64,000 nucleotides of DNA from Inquilinus sp. KBS0705 (GTDB lineage Bacteria; Bacteroidota; Bacteroidia; Sphingobacteriales; Sphingobacteriaceae), in assembly GCA_005938025.2 (NCBI GenBank), contig VCCI02000001.1:62001-126000 (forward strand). The letters are read 5' to 3'. Each line of letters opens with the position of its first letter. Position 1 is the stretch's first letter. A program made the translations under genes and the position numbers. Positions 55,005 to 63,758 of this stretch are shown piece by piece. The notes below the pieces were generated by a model. The model saw nothing but the letters and a program-made list of their open reading frames with translations, did no database searches and was not told where the DNA came from.

Positions 55005-55841
55005 ATGACGGTACTTGTATTTACCATAATTATACTATTCGGTGCTTATTTTGCCGGTTTGCTGGGCTCGCTTACGGGCCTGGGCGGCGGGGTGGTTATT
55101 ATTCCGCTGCTTACGCTGGCGCTGGGTGTCGATATCCATTACGCTATTGGTGCGTCCCTGGTTTCGGTTATCGCTACCTCATCTGGCTCGGCGGCAGCCT
55201 ATGTAAAAGAAGGAATTACCAACATAAGGCTGGGTATGTTTTTAGAGATAGCCACCACTATAGGTGCTTTGGTAGGCGCATTAATTGCTGTTTACATTCC
55301 GGTGCAATACATAGCCGTTTTATTTGGGGTGATACTGATATTTTCGGCATTAATGTCGTTACGTAAAAAGGCCGAACAAATATTACGCGAACCCAGTTAC
55401 CTGGCCGCCAAATTAAAATTGAATGGTAGTTATCCGGACGGTAACGGTACGGTTGAGTATGGCGTAACCCGTGTTGCCGGTGGGTTTTTTATGATGCTTT
55501 TTGCCGGGGTTATATCGGGTTTGTTGGGGATTGGCTCCGGTGCTTTAAAGGTGGTTGCTATGGATGGTATTATGCGCATACCCTTTAAAGTATCAACCAC
55601 CACAAGTAACTTTATGATAGGCGTAACCGCTGCAGCAAGCGCGGTAGTATACTTGCAACGCGGCTACATCGACCCGGGCATTGCCATGCCCGTAGTAATA
55701 GGTGTATTGTTAGGCGCTATGTCGGGCTCTAAAATATTGGTGCATACCAAATCGTCGGGTTGGCTGCGCTGGGTATTTGCTGTGGTAGTAACCGTACTGG
55801 CGGTACAAATGATATACAATGGCCTGAACGGAAAAATATGA
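55005..55841 (+). CDS. TauE/SafE-family sulfite/anion permease
   Basis: A 278-residue membrane protein with about eight helices. ATG 55005 is used (MTVLVFTIIILFGAYFAGLL); the frame upstream to 54888 gives a hydrophilic stretch that does not fit and would crowd the divergent UbiD start. The two halves each carry a glycine-rich repeat: LLGSLTGLGGGVVIIPLLTL near residue 19 and GVISGLLGIGSGALKVVAMD near 167, the hallmark of TauE/SafE (DUF81) proteins. They export or import sulfite, sulfoacetate or related anions; the substrate is unknown here. Confidence 0.88.
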   Translation: MTVLVFTIIILFGAYFAGLLGSLTGLGGGVVIIPLLTLALGVDIHYAIGASLVSVIATSSGSAAAYVKEGITNIRLGMFLEIATTIGALVGALIAVYIPVQYIAVLFGVILIFSALMSLRKKAEQILREPSYLAAKLKLNGSYPDGNGTVEYGVTRVAGGFFMMLFAGVISGLLGIGSGALKVVAMDGIMRIPFKVSTTTSNFMIGVTAAASAVVYLQRGYIDPGIAMPVVIGVLLGAMSGSKILVHTKSSGWLRWVFAVVVTVLAVQMIYNGLNGKI

Positions 55842-55922
55842 AGATGTGCAGATGTGCAAATTACAGATTTGCAGATGATAAGTCACTTTAATCTGTTTAA
55901 TCAACTAAAATCAGTGTAATCA
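55842..55922. repeat. ATGTGCAGAT and AATCNGTNTAATCA repeats before the dicarboxylate symporter
   Basis: AGATGTGCAGATGTGCAAA at 55842-55860 starts right at the permease stop. GATTTGCAGATGATAAGT, TTTAATCTGTTTAATCA and AAATCAGTGTAATCACAA follow up to the next ATG. The order is the same as in the murD-ftsW gap. Confidence 0.7.
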
Positions 55923-55929
55923 CAAAAAA

Positions 55930-57162
55930 ATGAAACGCCTCCTCAGCAACCTCACCTTCCAGGTTATATTGGCCATTGTATTAGGTGTGGTGGTGGGATT
56001 ATATTTTAAAAGTTTCGCGCCTACGGCGCAACTTATCAGTAAAATATTTATCAGCTTAATTACGCTGCTCATAGCACCTATCATTTTCTTTACCATAGTG
56101 CTGGGCATTGCCGGCATGAGCGATATAAAAAAAGTGGGCAGGGTAGGCGGTAAGGCACTGCTATACTTCGAGCTGGTGACCACCCTGGCGCTTGTAATAG
56201 GTGTAACAGTAGCCAACCTGATAAAGCCGGGTGCAAACTTTATTAATAACCATGTAAAGGTTGACACCTCCAAATTGGCCGTATACCAAAAGGCCGCTGC
56301 CGAGATGAAATGGGGCGATTTTATAGCCCACATCGTCCCCGGCAATATATTTAAAGCATTTAGCGACGGCGATATATTGCAAATTTTGTTTATTGCTATA
56401 CTGTTCGGCTTTGGCTTAAGCCAGATGGGCCAAGCAGGGCAATCGCTTATTAGCACCTTTGATAAGCTGTCAAAAGTGTTTTTTAATATGATGCGGATAG
56501 TGATGCGCATTGCACCCATAGGCGCGTTTGGCGGTATGGCTTATACCATTAGCACTTACGGCCTTGCTACGCTAAAACCATTGGGTATGCTGATGGTATC
56601 GGTGTATATCACCATGATAGTATTCATATTTGTGGTGCTTAATATTATTGCCTACCTGTTTAAGTTTAGCCTGTGGCAGTATTTAAGGTATATAAAAGAA
56701 GAGATATTGATTGTGCTGGGTACCTCCTCATCCGAATCGGCTCTGCCGGGGATGATGGAGAAGCTGGAGAAATTTGGCTGCTCCAAATCGGTAGTGGGTT
56801 TGGTAATACCGGCAGGATATTCATTCAATTTGGATGGCACTACCATTTACCTGTCTATGTCGGTAATATTTTTGGCGCAGGTGTTTAAGATCGATCTCTC
56901 CATCGAGCAGCAACTCACCATCATCGGTATACTAATGATCACCTCAAAAGGCGCGGCAGGCGTAACCGGCAGCGGTTTTATTGTATTAACATCAACCCTT
57001 GCGGCTATCAAAGTTATCCCGGTAGAGGGCGTAGCTATATTATTAGGGGTAGACCGCTTTATGAGCGAAGCGCGGGCAATTACCAATGTAATAGGCAACG
57101 GCGTTGCAACTATAGTGGTGGCTAAGAGTGAGGGGGAGTTTGTAGAGCCGAAAATATCATGA
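55930..57162 (+). CDS. Dicarboxylate/amino acid:cation symporter (DAACS family)
   Basis: A 410-residue transporter of the GltP/DctA family. Helical N-terminal part (about eight helices), the serine-rich re-entrant loop GTSSSESALPGMMEKLEKFG near residue 265, PAGYSFNLDGTTIYLSMSVIF near 297 with the conserved NxDG site, and the second re-entrant SKGAAGVTGSGFIVLTSTL near 340 are all present, as is DRFMSEARAITNVIGNGVAT near 378. It imports C4-dicarboxylates or glutamate/aspartate with Na+ or H+. Which substrate is used cannot be decided by eye. The next gene overlaps it by 4 bases. Confidence 0.93.
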   Translation: MKRLLSNLTFQVILAIVLGVVVGLYFKSFAPTAQLISKIFISLITLLIAPIIFFTIVLGIAGMSDIKKVGRVGGKALLYFELVTTLALVIGVTVANLIKPGANFINNHVKVDTSKLAVYQKAAAEMKWGDFIAHIVPGNIFKAFSDGDILQILFIAILFGFGLSQMGQAGQSLISTFDKLSKVFFNMMRIVMRIAPIGAFGGMAYTISTYGLATLKPLGMLMVSVYITMIVFIFVVLNIIAYLFKFSLWQYLRYIKEEILIVLGTSSSESALPGMMEKLEKFGCSKSVVGLVIPAGYSFNLDGTTIYLSMSVIFLAQVFKIDLSIEQQLTIIGILMITSKGAAGVTGSGFIVLTSTLAAIKVIPVEGVAILLGVDRFMSEARAITNVIGNGVATIVVAKSEGEFVEPKIS

Positions 57163-57770
57163 TGCGACTGATTTTCAAAAAGTATTCACTTCTGTTATGG
57201 ATCGTTTTGTTACCGATGATGCTTATTGCTCAAAGTAAAGTCAATAAACAGAATTATTTTCCAGAGAGCAATAATAAAAATGTCGGCATAGACACCTTTG
57301 TGAATCATTGGTATTCAAATCAATTGAGGGCGTTAAAGGAACCAAATCTGTATAGCATAAGAAGTTCGTATGAAAAGTACCGTTTCACATGGCTTAGGAC
57401 ATTTCACCATCCTGTTGTAGTACGAATAGAAAATCAAAATGGTTTATATACTATTTATTGGAAAATGTCAAGCGGGGCTGGGGGATACTCGCCTGGAAAA
57501 CTCATTGTGGATAAGAAAAAAAGCTTAAGCAAAGCCGAATGGGAAACGTTTATGAAAAAAATTCAAGGTATAAATTTTTTTAAATTGCCGAATCGAGAGG
57601 AAGGAATTTCGGGTAATGATGGCTCGCAATGGATATTAGAAAGCAGCCACGGAGACAGTTATCATTTTACTGATAGATGGACTCCTGAGCCTTCAACATC
57701 TTATTATAAGTGTTGCGATTATCTATTGAGTTTAACAGACCTTAAAATCGTTGGAAGGGACAAATACTAA
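57159..57770 (+). CDS. Secreted protein of unknown function
   Basis: A 203-residue protein with a signal peptide (IFKKYSLLLWIVLLPMMLIAQ; start ATG 57159 overlaps the symporter stop by 4 bases, and a second ATG follows at 57162). The mature part is rich in aromatic residues and charge, with YTIYWKMSSGAGGYSPGKLI near residue 105 and KLPNREEGISGNDGSQWILE near 143. No family is recognised. The composition is more AT-rich than that of the symporter, and it lacks matched flanking genes on the same strand, so it may be a later arrival. Confidence 0.6.
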   Translation: MMRLIFKKYSLLLWIVLLPMMLIAQSKVNKQNYFPESNNKNVGIDTFVNHWYSNQLRALKEPNLYSIRSSYEKYRFTWLRTFHHPVVVRIENQNGLYTIYWKMSSGAGGYSPGKLIVDKKKSLSKAEWETFMKKIQGINFFKLPNREEGISGNDGSQWILESSHGDSYHFTDRWTPEPSTSYYKCCDYLLSLTDLKIVGRDKY

Positions 57771-57778
57771 TTTTCGTT

Positions 57779-58525
57779 TTAAAACTTCGGCTGCAACTCC
57801 GTAGCCTTTCTTTTATCTGTTCTAAAAGTTTGCAAACTGCTTTTAATGTACTGCATCAAATCGTAATCGCTTAGCTTATCAATTTTGGCGGCGGTAGGGC
57901 GGTAGTTAATGATAAATACTTCCAGTGAATCGCCTTTTAGCAGTGTGATGCGAGCCGCCAGGCTTTTATTAAAACGCTGACTTACATGTTTTTCCTGCTC
58001 GTCGCGCAACAGTTGCTGCTTCAGTTTATAATCGGGGCTTTTGTTTTTGGTGAACAGCCCCACCAGCATACCTACATCCAGCGTAACAAAGGCAAAGGGT
58101 ACGTTGGTAGCCGTAGGGTGTAATATATCGGTGATCTTTGGTCCGCTATTGGCAAACTGCCGGGCAAACTCGCGCCGTGTGCTGATAGAGTCTTTATAAA
58201 AATCGCGTTTCGCCTTAATATTTACCGGCCCTAATTGCAGGGGCTGTGGTTCAAGGGCTATTAATCTGGATATGTCACCCCAACGGCTAACAGCCACTAT
58301 ATAGGGCTTATATCCCATACTATTTATACGGATGGTATCGGCAAATTTGGTGATATTAATGCTGAAGGTGCCGTCTTCCTTAGTAAAGGCGCTACCCGAG
58401 TAAGCCGTTACAAAAATAAATGGCAAAGACTTTCTGGTGCTTTTATCAATGATCTTGCCTGATATGGTTTGCGCCTCTGCGTGCAGGCAACAGATGGATA
58501 ACAAAATGATCAGCAGGTGTTTCAT
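57779..58525 (-). CDS. Secreted protein with carboxypeptidase-regulatory-like domain
   Basis: A 248-residue protein from ATG 58523-58525, chosen because it gives the signal peptide MKHLLIILLSICCLHAEAQ; an upstream in-frame start would precede it by 17 non-signal residues. Residues about 20-105 form a CarboxypepD_reg/CarbopepD-like beta sandwich (ISGKIIDKSTRKSLPFIFV, GTFSINITKFADTIRINSMG), a module common at the N-terminus of Bacteroidota outer-membrane proteins. The rest is charged and unassigned, with no TonB plug or barrel. It is convergent with the preceding gene, 8 bases apart. Confidence 0.75.
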   Translation of the reverse strand: MKHLLIILLSICCLHAEAQTISGKIIDKSTRKSLPFIFVTAYSGSAFTKEDGTFSINITKFADTIRINSMGYKPYIVAVSRWGDISRLIALEPQPLQLGPVNIKAKRDFYKDSISTRREFARQFANSGPKITDILHPTATNVPFAFVTLDVGMLVGLFTKNKSPDYKLKQQLLRDEQEKHVSQRFNKSLAARITLLKGDSLEVFIINYRPTAAKIDKLSDYDLMQYIKSSLQTFRTDKRKATELQPKF

Positions 58526-58588
58526 CGACAGGATAAAGATAATTTGCGATGTGGCTGTGGGGAAGGGGTTTAACAAAGTTTAACATTA

Positions 58589-58665
58589 CCTCACCTAAAT
58601 TCTCTCCAAAGGAGAGGACTTTAAACTGTTAAGCCCTTCTCCTTTGGAGAAGGGTTGGGATGAGG
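58589..58665. repeat. Double-palindrome repeat (CTCTCCAAAGGAGAG)
   Basis: Bounded by CCTCACC and GGGATGAGG, this 77-base unit contains the palindromes CTCTCCAAAGGAGAG (58602-58616) and CCCTTCTCCTTTGGAGAAGG (58634-58653). It is like the CTCTCCTTTGGAGAGGG repeats I recall from many Bacteroidota genomes. Confidence 0.75.
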
Positions 58666-58733
58666 CTTTCCATCCTAAAAATGTAAATTTTCAAAAATTA
58701 ACATGGGGTAGGGTTATGGGGCGATTTTTTTTT

Positions 58734-58741
58734 TAGCTTTG
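58734..58741 (+). promoter_or_regulatory. -7 box upstream of sucD (TAGCTTTG)
   Basis: TAGCTTTG matches TAnnTTTG and ends 22 bases before the sucD ATG, implying a short leader. No clear TTTG is found at -33; TTATGG at 58714 is the closest candidate. Confidence 0.45.
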
Positions 58742-58763
58742 CCATACAAAAACTAAAAAGCCG

Positions 58764-59642
58764 ATGAGCGTTCTCTTAAATAAAGATTCAAAAGTTATAG
58801 TACAGGGTTTTACCGGTAAAGAAGGCAGCTACCATGCAGAGCAGATGATTGCTTATGGTACGCAGTTGGTTGGTGGTGTTACACCGGGCAAAGGTGGCCA
58901 AAGCCATTTAGACAGGCCTGTATTTAATACCGTTAAAGACGCGGTTGACCAAACCGGTGCCGATGTATCTATCATTTTTGTACCGCCCGCTTTTGGTGCC
59001 GATGCTATTATGGAAGCTGCCGAAGCAGGTATTAAAGTAATTGTATGTATCACCGAGGGTATCCCTACAAAGGATATGATTGCGGTTAAAGAATATTTAA
59101 CAGATAAGGATAGCCGTTTAATTGGCCCTAACTGCCCTGGTGTTATCACTGCCGACGAATGCAAAGTTGGTATTATGCCGGGCTTTATCTTTAAAAAAGG
59201 TAATGTAGGTGTGGTTTCAAAATCGGGTACGCTTACTTACGAGGCGGTTGACCAGGTGGTTAAAGCCGGTTTAGGCATTACCACTGCTATTGGTATTGGT
59301 GGCGACCCTATTATAGGCACCCCAACCAAAGAAGCGGTTGAATTATTAATGAACGACCCTGATACCCATGGTATCATTATGATAGGCGAAATTGGTGGCG
59401 GCATGGAAGCTGATGCTGCCCGCTGGATAAAAGAATTTGGCACTAAACCTGTAGTTGGCTTTATTGCCGGCCAAACCGCGCCTCCGGGCCGCCGTATGGG
59501 CCACGCGGGTGCTATTGTTGGCGGTGCCGATGATACTGCTGCCGCTAAAATGAAGATCATGCGCGAGTGTGGTATCCGTGTGGTAGAATCTCCTGCCGAA
59601 ATTGGCGCTGCTATGGCAGAGGAGCTGGCTAAGATTGCATAA
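58764..59642 (+). CDS. sucD: Succinyl-CoA ligase, alpha subunit
   Basis: A 292-residue subunit of the TCA-cycle enzyme that makes ATP or GTP from succinyl-Co[21 protein letters not shown] near residue 13 is the CoA-binding Rossmann loop, [20 protein letters not shown] near 121 and [13 protein letters not shown] near 153 are the family signatures, and the phosphorylated His lies in [12 protein letters not shown] near 246. sucC is not adjacent and must be elsewhere in the genome. A terminator follows 24 bases after the stop, so it is a single-gene transcript. Confidence 0.96.
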   Translation: MSVLLNKDSKVIVQGFTGKEGSYHAEQMIAYGTQLVGGVTPGKGGQSHLDRPVFNTVKDAVDQTGADVSIIFVPPAFGADAIMEAAEAGIKVIVCITEGIPTKDMIAVKEYLTDKDSRLIGPNCPGVITADECKVGIMPGFIFKKGNVGVVSKSGTLTYEAVDQVVKAGLGITTAIGIGGDPIIGTPTKEAVELLMNDPDTHGIIMIGEIGGGMEADAARWIKEFGTKPVVGFIAGQTAPPGRRMGHAGAIVGGADDTAAAKMKIMRECGIRVVESPAEIGAAMAEELAKIA

Positions 59643-59666
59643 GCAGAAAGCTTTTTAAAATATAGG

Positions 59667-59697
59667 AATCCCGGTCAATTTTGGCCGGGATTTTTTG
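59667..59697 (+). terminator. Intrinsic terminator after sucD
   Basis: AATCCCGGTCAA (59667-59678) pairs with TTGGCCGGGATT (59681-59692) with one G-U pair, followed by TTTTTGTTTT. Confidence 0.85.
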
Positions 59698-59724
59698 TTT
59701 TATACGCCCCGATTGTCTCCCCGC

Positions 59725-59755
59725 GCGTCATTGCGAGGTACGAAGCAATCTCCAA
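59725..59755. repeat. CGTCATTGCGAGGTACGAAGC repeat arm
   Basis: CGTCATTGCGAGGTACGAAG (59726-59745) followed by CAATCTCC is one arm of the widespread repeat seen also at 51876-51974; the opposite arm is missing here. Confidence 0.7.
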
Positions 59756-59789
59756 ATTGGACAGGTAACGATTTTCTATTTCAAACGAG

Positions 59790-60125
59790 TGTGGCCCGCT
59801 CTTGGCCGCGGGAGGGCCCAGTTCTTTTTCCTTGATGAAAAAGAACCAAAAAATCAAGACAAAAAAAACCTTCCCCGCACGGGCCTTTACCTTTGGCCCG
59901 GTTTTTTGTCGGGCCTTTACGCGCGTTCAATACTTGTCCTAAACCGGAATTGCGTAAGGAAACAAAATGTCGAGCCAGATAAACGGAACGATGACCTCAA
60001 AATGCGGCATAGCGTAACATCCGGGTGGCAATGGCTCTGAAAACGCACTTACTTATATAGGGCGGGACCAAGCCGCGACTTTTCTTTTTGGTTCTTTTTC
60101 TTTTGAGAGAAAAGAAAAAGAACAA
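59790..60125. repeat. MITE-like element with GTTCTTTTTC...GAAAAAGAAC hairpins at both ends
   Basis: The left part has a perfect 10-base inverted repeat, GTTCTTTTTC (59821-59830) with GAAAAAGAAC (59837-59846). The right end has a 14-base one, GTTCTTTTTCTTTT (60091-60104) with its inverse ending at 60123. Between them CGGGCCTTTAC occurs twice (59880 and 59910). The inner part has no credible gene. It fills most of the 572 bases between sucD and the next gene. Confidence 0.65.
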
Positions 60126-60214
60126 CCACTAACGATCATAAAGCACAACCAATCCTCACGAAGCACTAACACATCAAAAAGATTTCTTAAATTCGGTAAA
60201 CTGCATTTAGTATC

Positions 60215-61732
60215 ATGAAAAAACACTTTTACCTGCTTCTTTTAATATCGTCGGGCGCTTTTGCTCAATACAAACCAGCCGCTTTTACCGATCCCGACAG
60301 GATGAAGAAGATACAGGTAACCTTTGGGGTGATCGACCAATTATATAAAGCCTACGCCGAAGAGAACCACTGGCCGGGCATGGCTTATGGTATTGTGGTA
60401 GATGGTAAACTGGTGCATACAGGCAATACCGGCTATACCGATGTACAATTGAAAACGCCGGTTAGCTCAAAGTCCGACTTCAGGATAGCCAGCATGACCA
60501 AAAGCCTAACCGCTATGGCCATATTAAAGCTGCGCGATGAAGGTAAGCTTAAGTTAGATGATCCGGCGTATATGTACATCCCCGAAATGAAGAACAATAA
60601 ATACCTTACTAAAGATGCAACGCCTATAACTGTACGCCACCTGTTAACGCACTCGGCAGGTTACCCCGAGGATAACCCCTGGGGCGACCGCCAACTGGCT
60701 GATAGCGATGATGAATTGATAGATATTTACCGTAAAGGGGTGCAATTCTCTACCAATCCCGGTACTGGTTATGAGTATAGCAACCTGGGGTTTTCTACAC
60801 TGGGGTACATCATTAAAAAGGTAAGCGGCAAAAGTTATGAGGATTACATTACCGATAACATATTAAAACCGCTGGGCATGACGCATACCTATTGGGAATA
60901 TACCAAAGTGCCTAAAGAGCAACTGGCTTTGGGTTATCGGTGGATGGATGGCAAATATGTAGAGCAGCCGCTGCTGCACGATGGGTCGTACGGTGCCATG
61001 GGCGGGCTGATAACCACAATGGAAGACTTTGCTAAATATGTAGCCGTACACATGGATGCATGGCCGGCGCGCGATGATGCCGAGAAAGGCCCGGTTAAGC
61101 GCAGTTCGGTACGCGAGATGCAATACCCCTGGGATGTAAGCTATTTGAGCCCCAATGCGCATACGCCAAACGGCAGGCTTTGCCCTACCGTATCGGCTTA
61201 TGCCTACGGTTTACGCTGGGCCAAAGATTGTGATAACCGCGAGTACGTTGGCCATACCGGCGGTTTACCGGGCTTTGGCAGCAACTGGAATATTTTGCCT
61301 GCCTACGGCGTAGGTGTGGTATGTTATGCCAACTTAACTTATGCCAACGCGGGCAGGGCAAATGCTATCGCGCTGGATACACTGTTGGCTATGTCGGGTA
61401 TACAGCCGCGCACATTGCCGGCCTCGGTAATATTGGAGCAGCGTAAAAATGACCTGGTAAAACTGTTACCCAACTGGGCCAACGCGCAGGCCAGCGGCAT
61501 ATTTGCCGATAACTTTTTTATGGACTACTTCCCCGATAAGCTAAAAGCCGAGGCAACGGATATTTATGCCAAAGCAGGTAAAATAACCAGCATTAGCGAA
61601 GTAGTGGCTGAAAACCAACTGCGGGGCTATTTTATAATGAAAGGAGAGAAGGCCAATATTAAGGTATCCTTCACCCTTACCCCCGAGAACCCGCCGCTGA
61701 TACAAGAGTTTCATATGGCGATAGCGCTGTAA
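60215..61732 (+). CDS. Serine hydrolase, class C beta-lactamase family
   Basis: A 505-residue secreted protein with signal peptide MKKHFYLLLLISSGAFAQ. The catalytic SxxK is in RIASMTKSLTAMAIL near residue 93, the YxN motif in YEYSNLGFSTLGYIIKKVSG near 189, and the third-box equivalent HTGG in EYVGHTGGLPGFGSNWN near 348. These are the beta-lactamase/D-aminopeptidase/esterase EstB family residues. The C-terminal 100 residues form an extra domain (YAKAGKITSISEVVAENQLR). Chromosomal proteins of this type in Bacteroidota are mostly peptidases or esterases, so antibiotic resistance is not implied. Confidence 0.88.
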   Translation: MKKHFYLLLLISSGAFAQYKPAAFTDPDRMKKIQVTFGVIDQLYKAYAEENHWPGMAYGIVVDGKLVHTGNTGYTDVQLKTPVSSKSDFRIASMTKSLTAMAILKLRDEGKLKLDDPAYMYIPEMKNNKYLTKDATPITVRHLLTHSAGYPEDNPWGDRQLADSDDELIDIYRKGVQFSTNPGTGYEYSNLGFSTLGYIIKKVSGKSYEDYITDNILKPLGMTHTYWEYTKVPKEQLALGYRWMDGKYVEQPLLHDGSYGAMGGLITTMEDFAKYVAVHMDAWPARDDAEKGPVKRSSVREMQYPWDVSYLSPNAHTPNGRLCPTVSAYAYGLRWAKDCDNREYVGHTGGLPGFGSNWNILPAYGVGVVCYANLTYANAGRANAIALDTLLAMSGIQPRTLPASVILEQRKNDLVKLLPNWANAQASGIFADNFFMDYFPDKLKAEATDIYAKAGKITSISEVVAENQLRGYFIMKGEKANIKVSFTLTPENPPLIQEFHMAIAL

Positions 61733-61742
61733 AGACTTATTA

Positions 61743-61830
61743 GTCATGCCGAATTTATTTCGGCATCTCTCAGGACAATTAAACGTGCTAGTATATAGCA
61801 GGAGAGTTCCTGAAACAAGTTCAGGATGAC
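61743..61830. repeat. GTCATGCCGAA...TTCAGGATGAC palindromic repeat
   Basis: This 88-base unit starts GTCATGCCGAA and ends TTCAGGATGAC, its ends inverted (GTCAT/ATGAC). Each end is itself a small hairpin: TGCCGAA with TTCGGCA (61747-61765) and TCCTGAA with TTCAGGA (61808-61826). It is a known general type of intergenic repeat in this phylum. Confidence 0.75.
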
Positions 61831-61904
61831 ACTACCTATTTTTGCACGTCTGTCATCCGCACATTTAAAACCTAAACCGTATATTACGCTTACAATTTAA
61901 CCAC

Positions 61905-62675
61905 ATGAAAAAGTTAGCTATCCTTGTTATCGCACTGCTGGCATTTACCAATATCACCATCGCGCAAACTGTTCCCGGCACCCCTGTTAAAAAGCCGGAA
62001 AGCATTCTAAAGAATAGCGATAGCTTTAACAGCTACATGTATGATAACCTTAAGCTGTCGCAAAACCTCACTACCTACGATGAGAACCTAGGCAGCATCA
62101 GTAAAGAGGTTTTTTTAGAAAAACTATGCACCGGCGATTATTTGCCCTTGCGGCTAAAATCAACCGATAATACCCTGCATTTTCAGTTATATAAGTTAAC
62201 CGATCCGGCAACTAAACAAATGGGCATAGCTGTTAAGGGTTGGAGTGGTGAGTTTTTGGCACATTACCAAATGGAAGATAAGCCCTTCCCAGAGTTTAGT
62301 TTTGTAGATATAAAAGGCAATACTTATACAACCGCCAATACCAAAGGCAAAACACTGGTTTTAAAAACCTGGTTTATTGGCTGCCAGCGTTGCGAAGAAG
62401 AAATGCCCGAGCTAAATAAGCTATTAGCCAAATATAAAAACCGGCCCGATATTGTTTTTGTGAGCCTTGCACTTGATTCAAAAGAAAAGCTGGAAGCATT
62501 TTTAAAACGCAAACGCTTTGATTACCCGGTAGTACCCGATCAGAATGATTTTATTATTAAAGGCCTTAAGAGCAACGCGTTTCCAACCCATTTTATAGTT
62601 AATAAAGAGGGTATTATTGTAAGCGTAGTTACCGACTCCGAGGAGGTTGAGTATGCACTGGAGCACAAGATATAG
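61905..62675 (+). CDS. TlpA-like secreted thioredoxin-family protein
   Basis: A 256-residue exported redox protein. The signal peptide MKKLAILVIALLAFTNITIA is followed by about 100 residues of unassigned N-terminal domain, and a thioredoxin fold from about residue 125 (FSFVDIKGNTYTTANTKGKT). The active site is WFIGCQRCEEEMPELNK near residue 152, a CxxC with Gln-Arg between the cysteines, and the cis-Pro is in NAFPTHFIVNKEG near 226. TlpA/ResA-like proteins reduce or keep reduced cysteines in the periplasm. Partner unknown. Confidence 0.88.
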   Translation: MKKLAILVIALLAFTNITIAQTVPGTPVKKPESILKNSDSFNSYMYDNLKLSQNLTTYDENLGSISKEVFLEKLCTGDYLPLRLKSTDNTLHFQLYKLTDPATKQMGIAVKGWSGEFLAHYQMEDKPFPEFSFVDIKGNTYTTANTKGKTLVLKTWFIGCQRCEEEMPELNKLLAKYKNRPDIVFVSLALDSKEKLEAFLKRKRFDYPVVPDQNDFIIKGLKSNAFPTHFIVNKEGIIVSVVTDSEEVEYALEHKI

Positions 62676-63063
62676 CTTTAGGCAAGAATAGGTCAGGTCT
62701 GCAAACCAATGCTCCGTTAGGAGCTACCGCTTTGTAGAAATACAAGATAGATTTTTTTACGCCGTAGGTGTTACCCTTGTTAAACTATGCTGCTTTGGGT
62801 AGCCCCTACCGGGCAAAAACGTTGTTGGATTTGATTGGCTACAAAGCGGTACTCCCTACGGGAGATGAAAAGGCGATGATCCAACTTATTATCTATAATC
62901 TGCATATCCACCTAAGCTACACCATTCACTTTTTGCCGTTGTTGGAGTTGTCTCCAACAACCTTTAGGACAAGTAATATATGATGCATGTGTAATGCATG
63001 GCGGCTTGTTGGTGACAACACCAACAAGGGCGGAAAACCTATTATCTATAATCTGCACATCTA
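62676..63063. repeat. Mosaic of intergenic repeats (no gene)
   Basis: GCTCCGTTAGGAGC (62711-62724) is a palindrome; ACCGCTTTGTAG (62726-62737) is matched by its inverse CTACAAAGCGGT (62839-62850), followed by CTCCCTACGGGAG. Two 24-base hairpins follow: GTTGTTGGAG-TTGT-CTCCAACAAC (62938-62961) and CTTGTTGGTG-ACAA-CACCAACAAG (63005-63028). A 21-base direct repeat with one mismatch (62888-62908 and 63041-63061), containing ATCTATAATCTGCA, brackets them. Short reading frames here are not credible genes. Confidence 0.75.
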
Positions 63064-63579
63064 TCATGCTACGCCATTCACCTTAAAATCAATAACTGTA
63101 TTGGTGCTTAAATTTATTTTAAGATTAAAAAAGCAGGGGCCGCCATCTAATATCAGTACCACGCCTTTTTTCCAATGCCGTTTTTCGTAAGGGGTGCAAA
63201 AGCAGTTTACCCAAACTATCTTTTCGCCTTTGTGGTTGGTTATGGCAATTAACTGTTTATAGTAGTTGCCGGGTTTTTTTATAGCCAGGTTGTTCACTTC
63301 GGCATCGGGTTGCTTTTGTTTGTTCCGCTTTTTGTCGGCCTTTATCTTTTGGTTATACTCCTTTACCATTACGCGGATAATCTTTTCTACTTTGATCAAC
63401 TCCTTGCCCGATAGAGTGGCCGCTTCCGATCGTTCATTAAACAAAAAGCTATCCCGGCTTTTATTGAACGATAAAATAGAATAGCGCGAAGTATCAATAG
63501 CTATAGTATCGGCTTTTGCCGGTGGCTTTACAGGGGCCTGGTAAAGCAACAGGCAGGTAAACAGGGTTATAATATTCAT
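63064..63579 (-). CDS. Small secreted protein of unknown function
   Basis: A 171-residue protein beginning with a probable signal peptide (MNIITLFTCLLLYQAPVKPP). The mature part is basic and helical in the middle (KVEKIIRVMVKEYNQKIKAD, KKRNKQKQPDAEVN), with a beta-rich end (KGEKIVWVNCFCTPYEKRHW, VVLILDGGPCFFNLKINLS). The last part resembles a small lipocalin- or cystatin-like sheet, but no family is recognised. The stop abuts the repeat mosaic. It is divergent from msrB. Confidence 0.6.
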   Translation of the reverse strand: MNIITLFTCLLLYQAPVKPPAKADTIAIDTSRYSILSFNKSRDSFLFNERSEAATLSGKELIKVEKIIRVMVKEYNQKIKADKKRNKQKQPDAEVNNLAIKKPGNYYKQLIAITNHKGEKIVWVNCFCTPYEKRHWKKGVVLILDGGPCFFNLKINLSTNTVIDFKVNGVA

Positions 63580-63758
63580 TTATAAGGCTATGTATTAGGG
63601 TAACTAATTATTGATGCATTTTGTTGTACAACGGGCTTATCCTGTTCATGTATTTTCTTGGTCAGGCCTGTGTAAACATCGTATTTTCAAACAAAAAATG
63701 CTTCAAAATTGTCGTATATTTATGTAGATCAGGTTGAAAAATGAATCTATAAAACTAT

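Noticed and set aside
59681..60040. 119-codon open frame downstream of sucD
   Set aside because: It starts inside the sucD terminator and runs through two repeat families; no protein-like pattern is visible.
60215..61732. Antibiotic-resistance beta-lactamase
   Set aside because: The motifs fit the broad serine hydrolase family; extra C-terminal domain and genomic context give no sign of a resistance role.
62768..63190. Two short plus-strand open frames
   Set aside because: They lie in the repeat mosaic and across the 3' end of the minus-strand secreted-protein gene.
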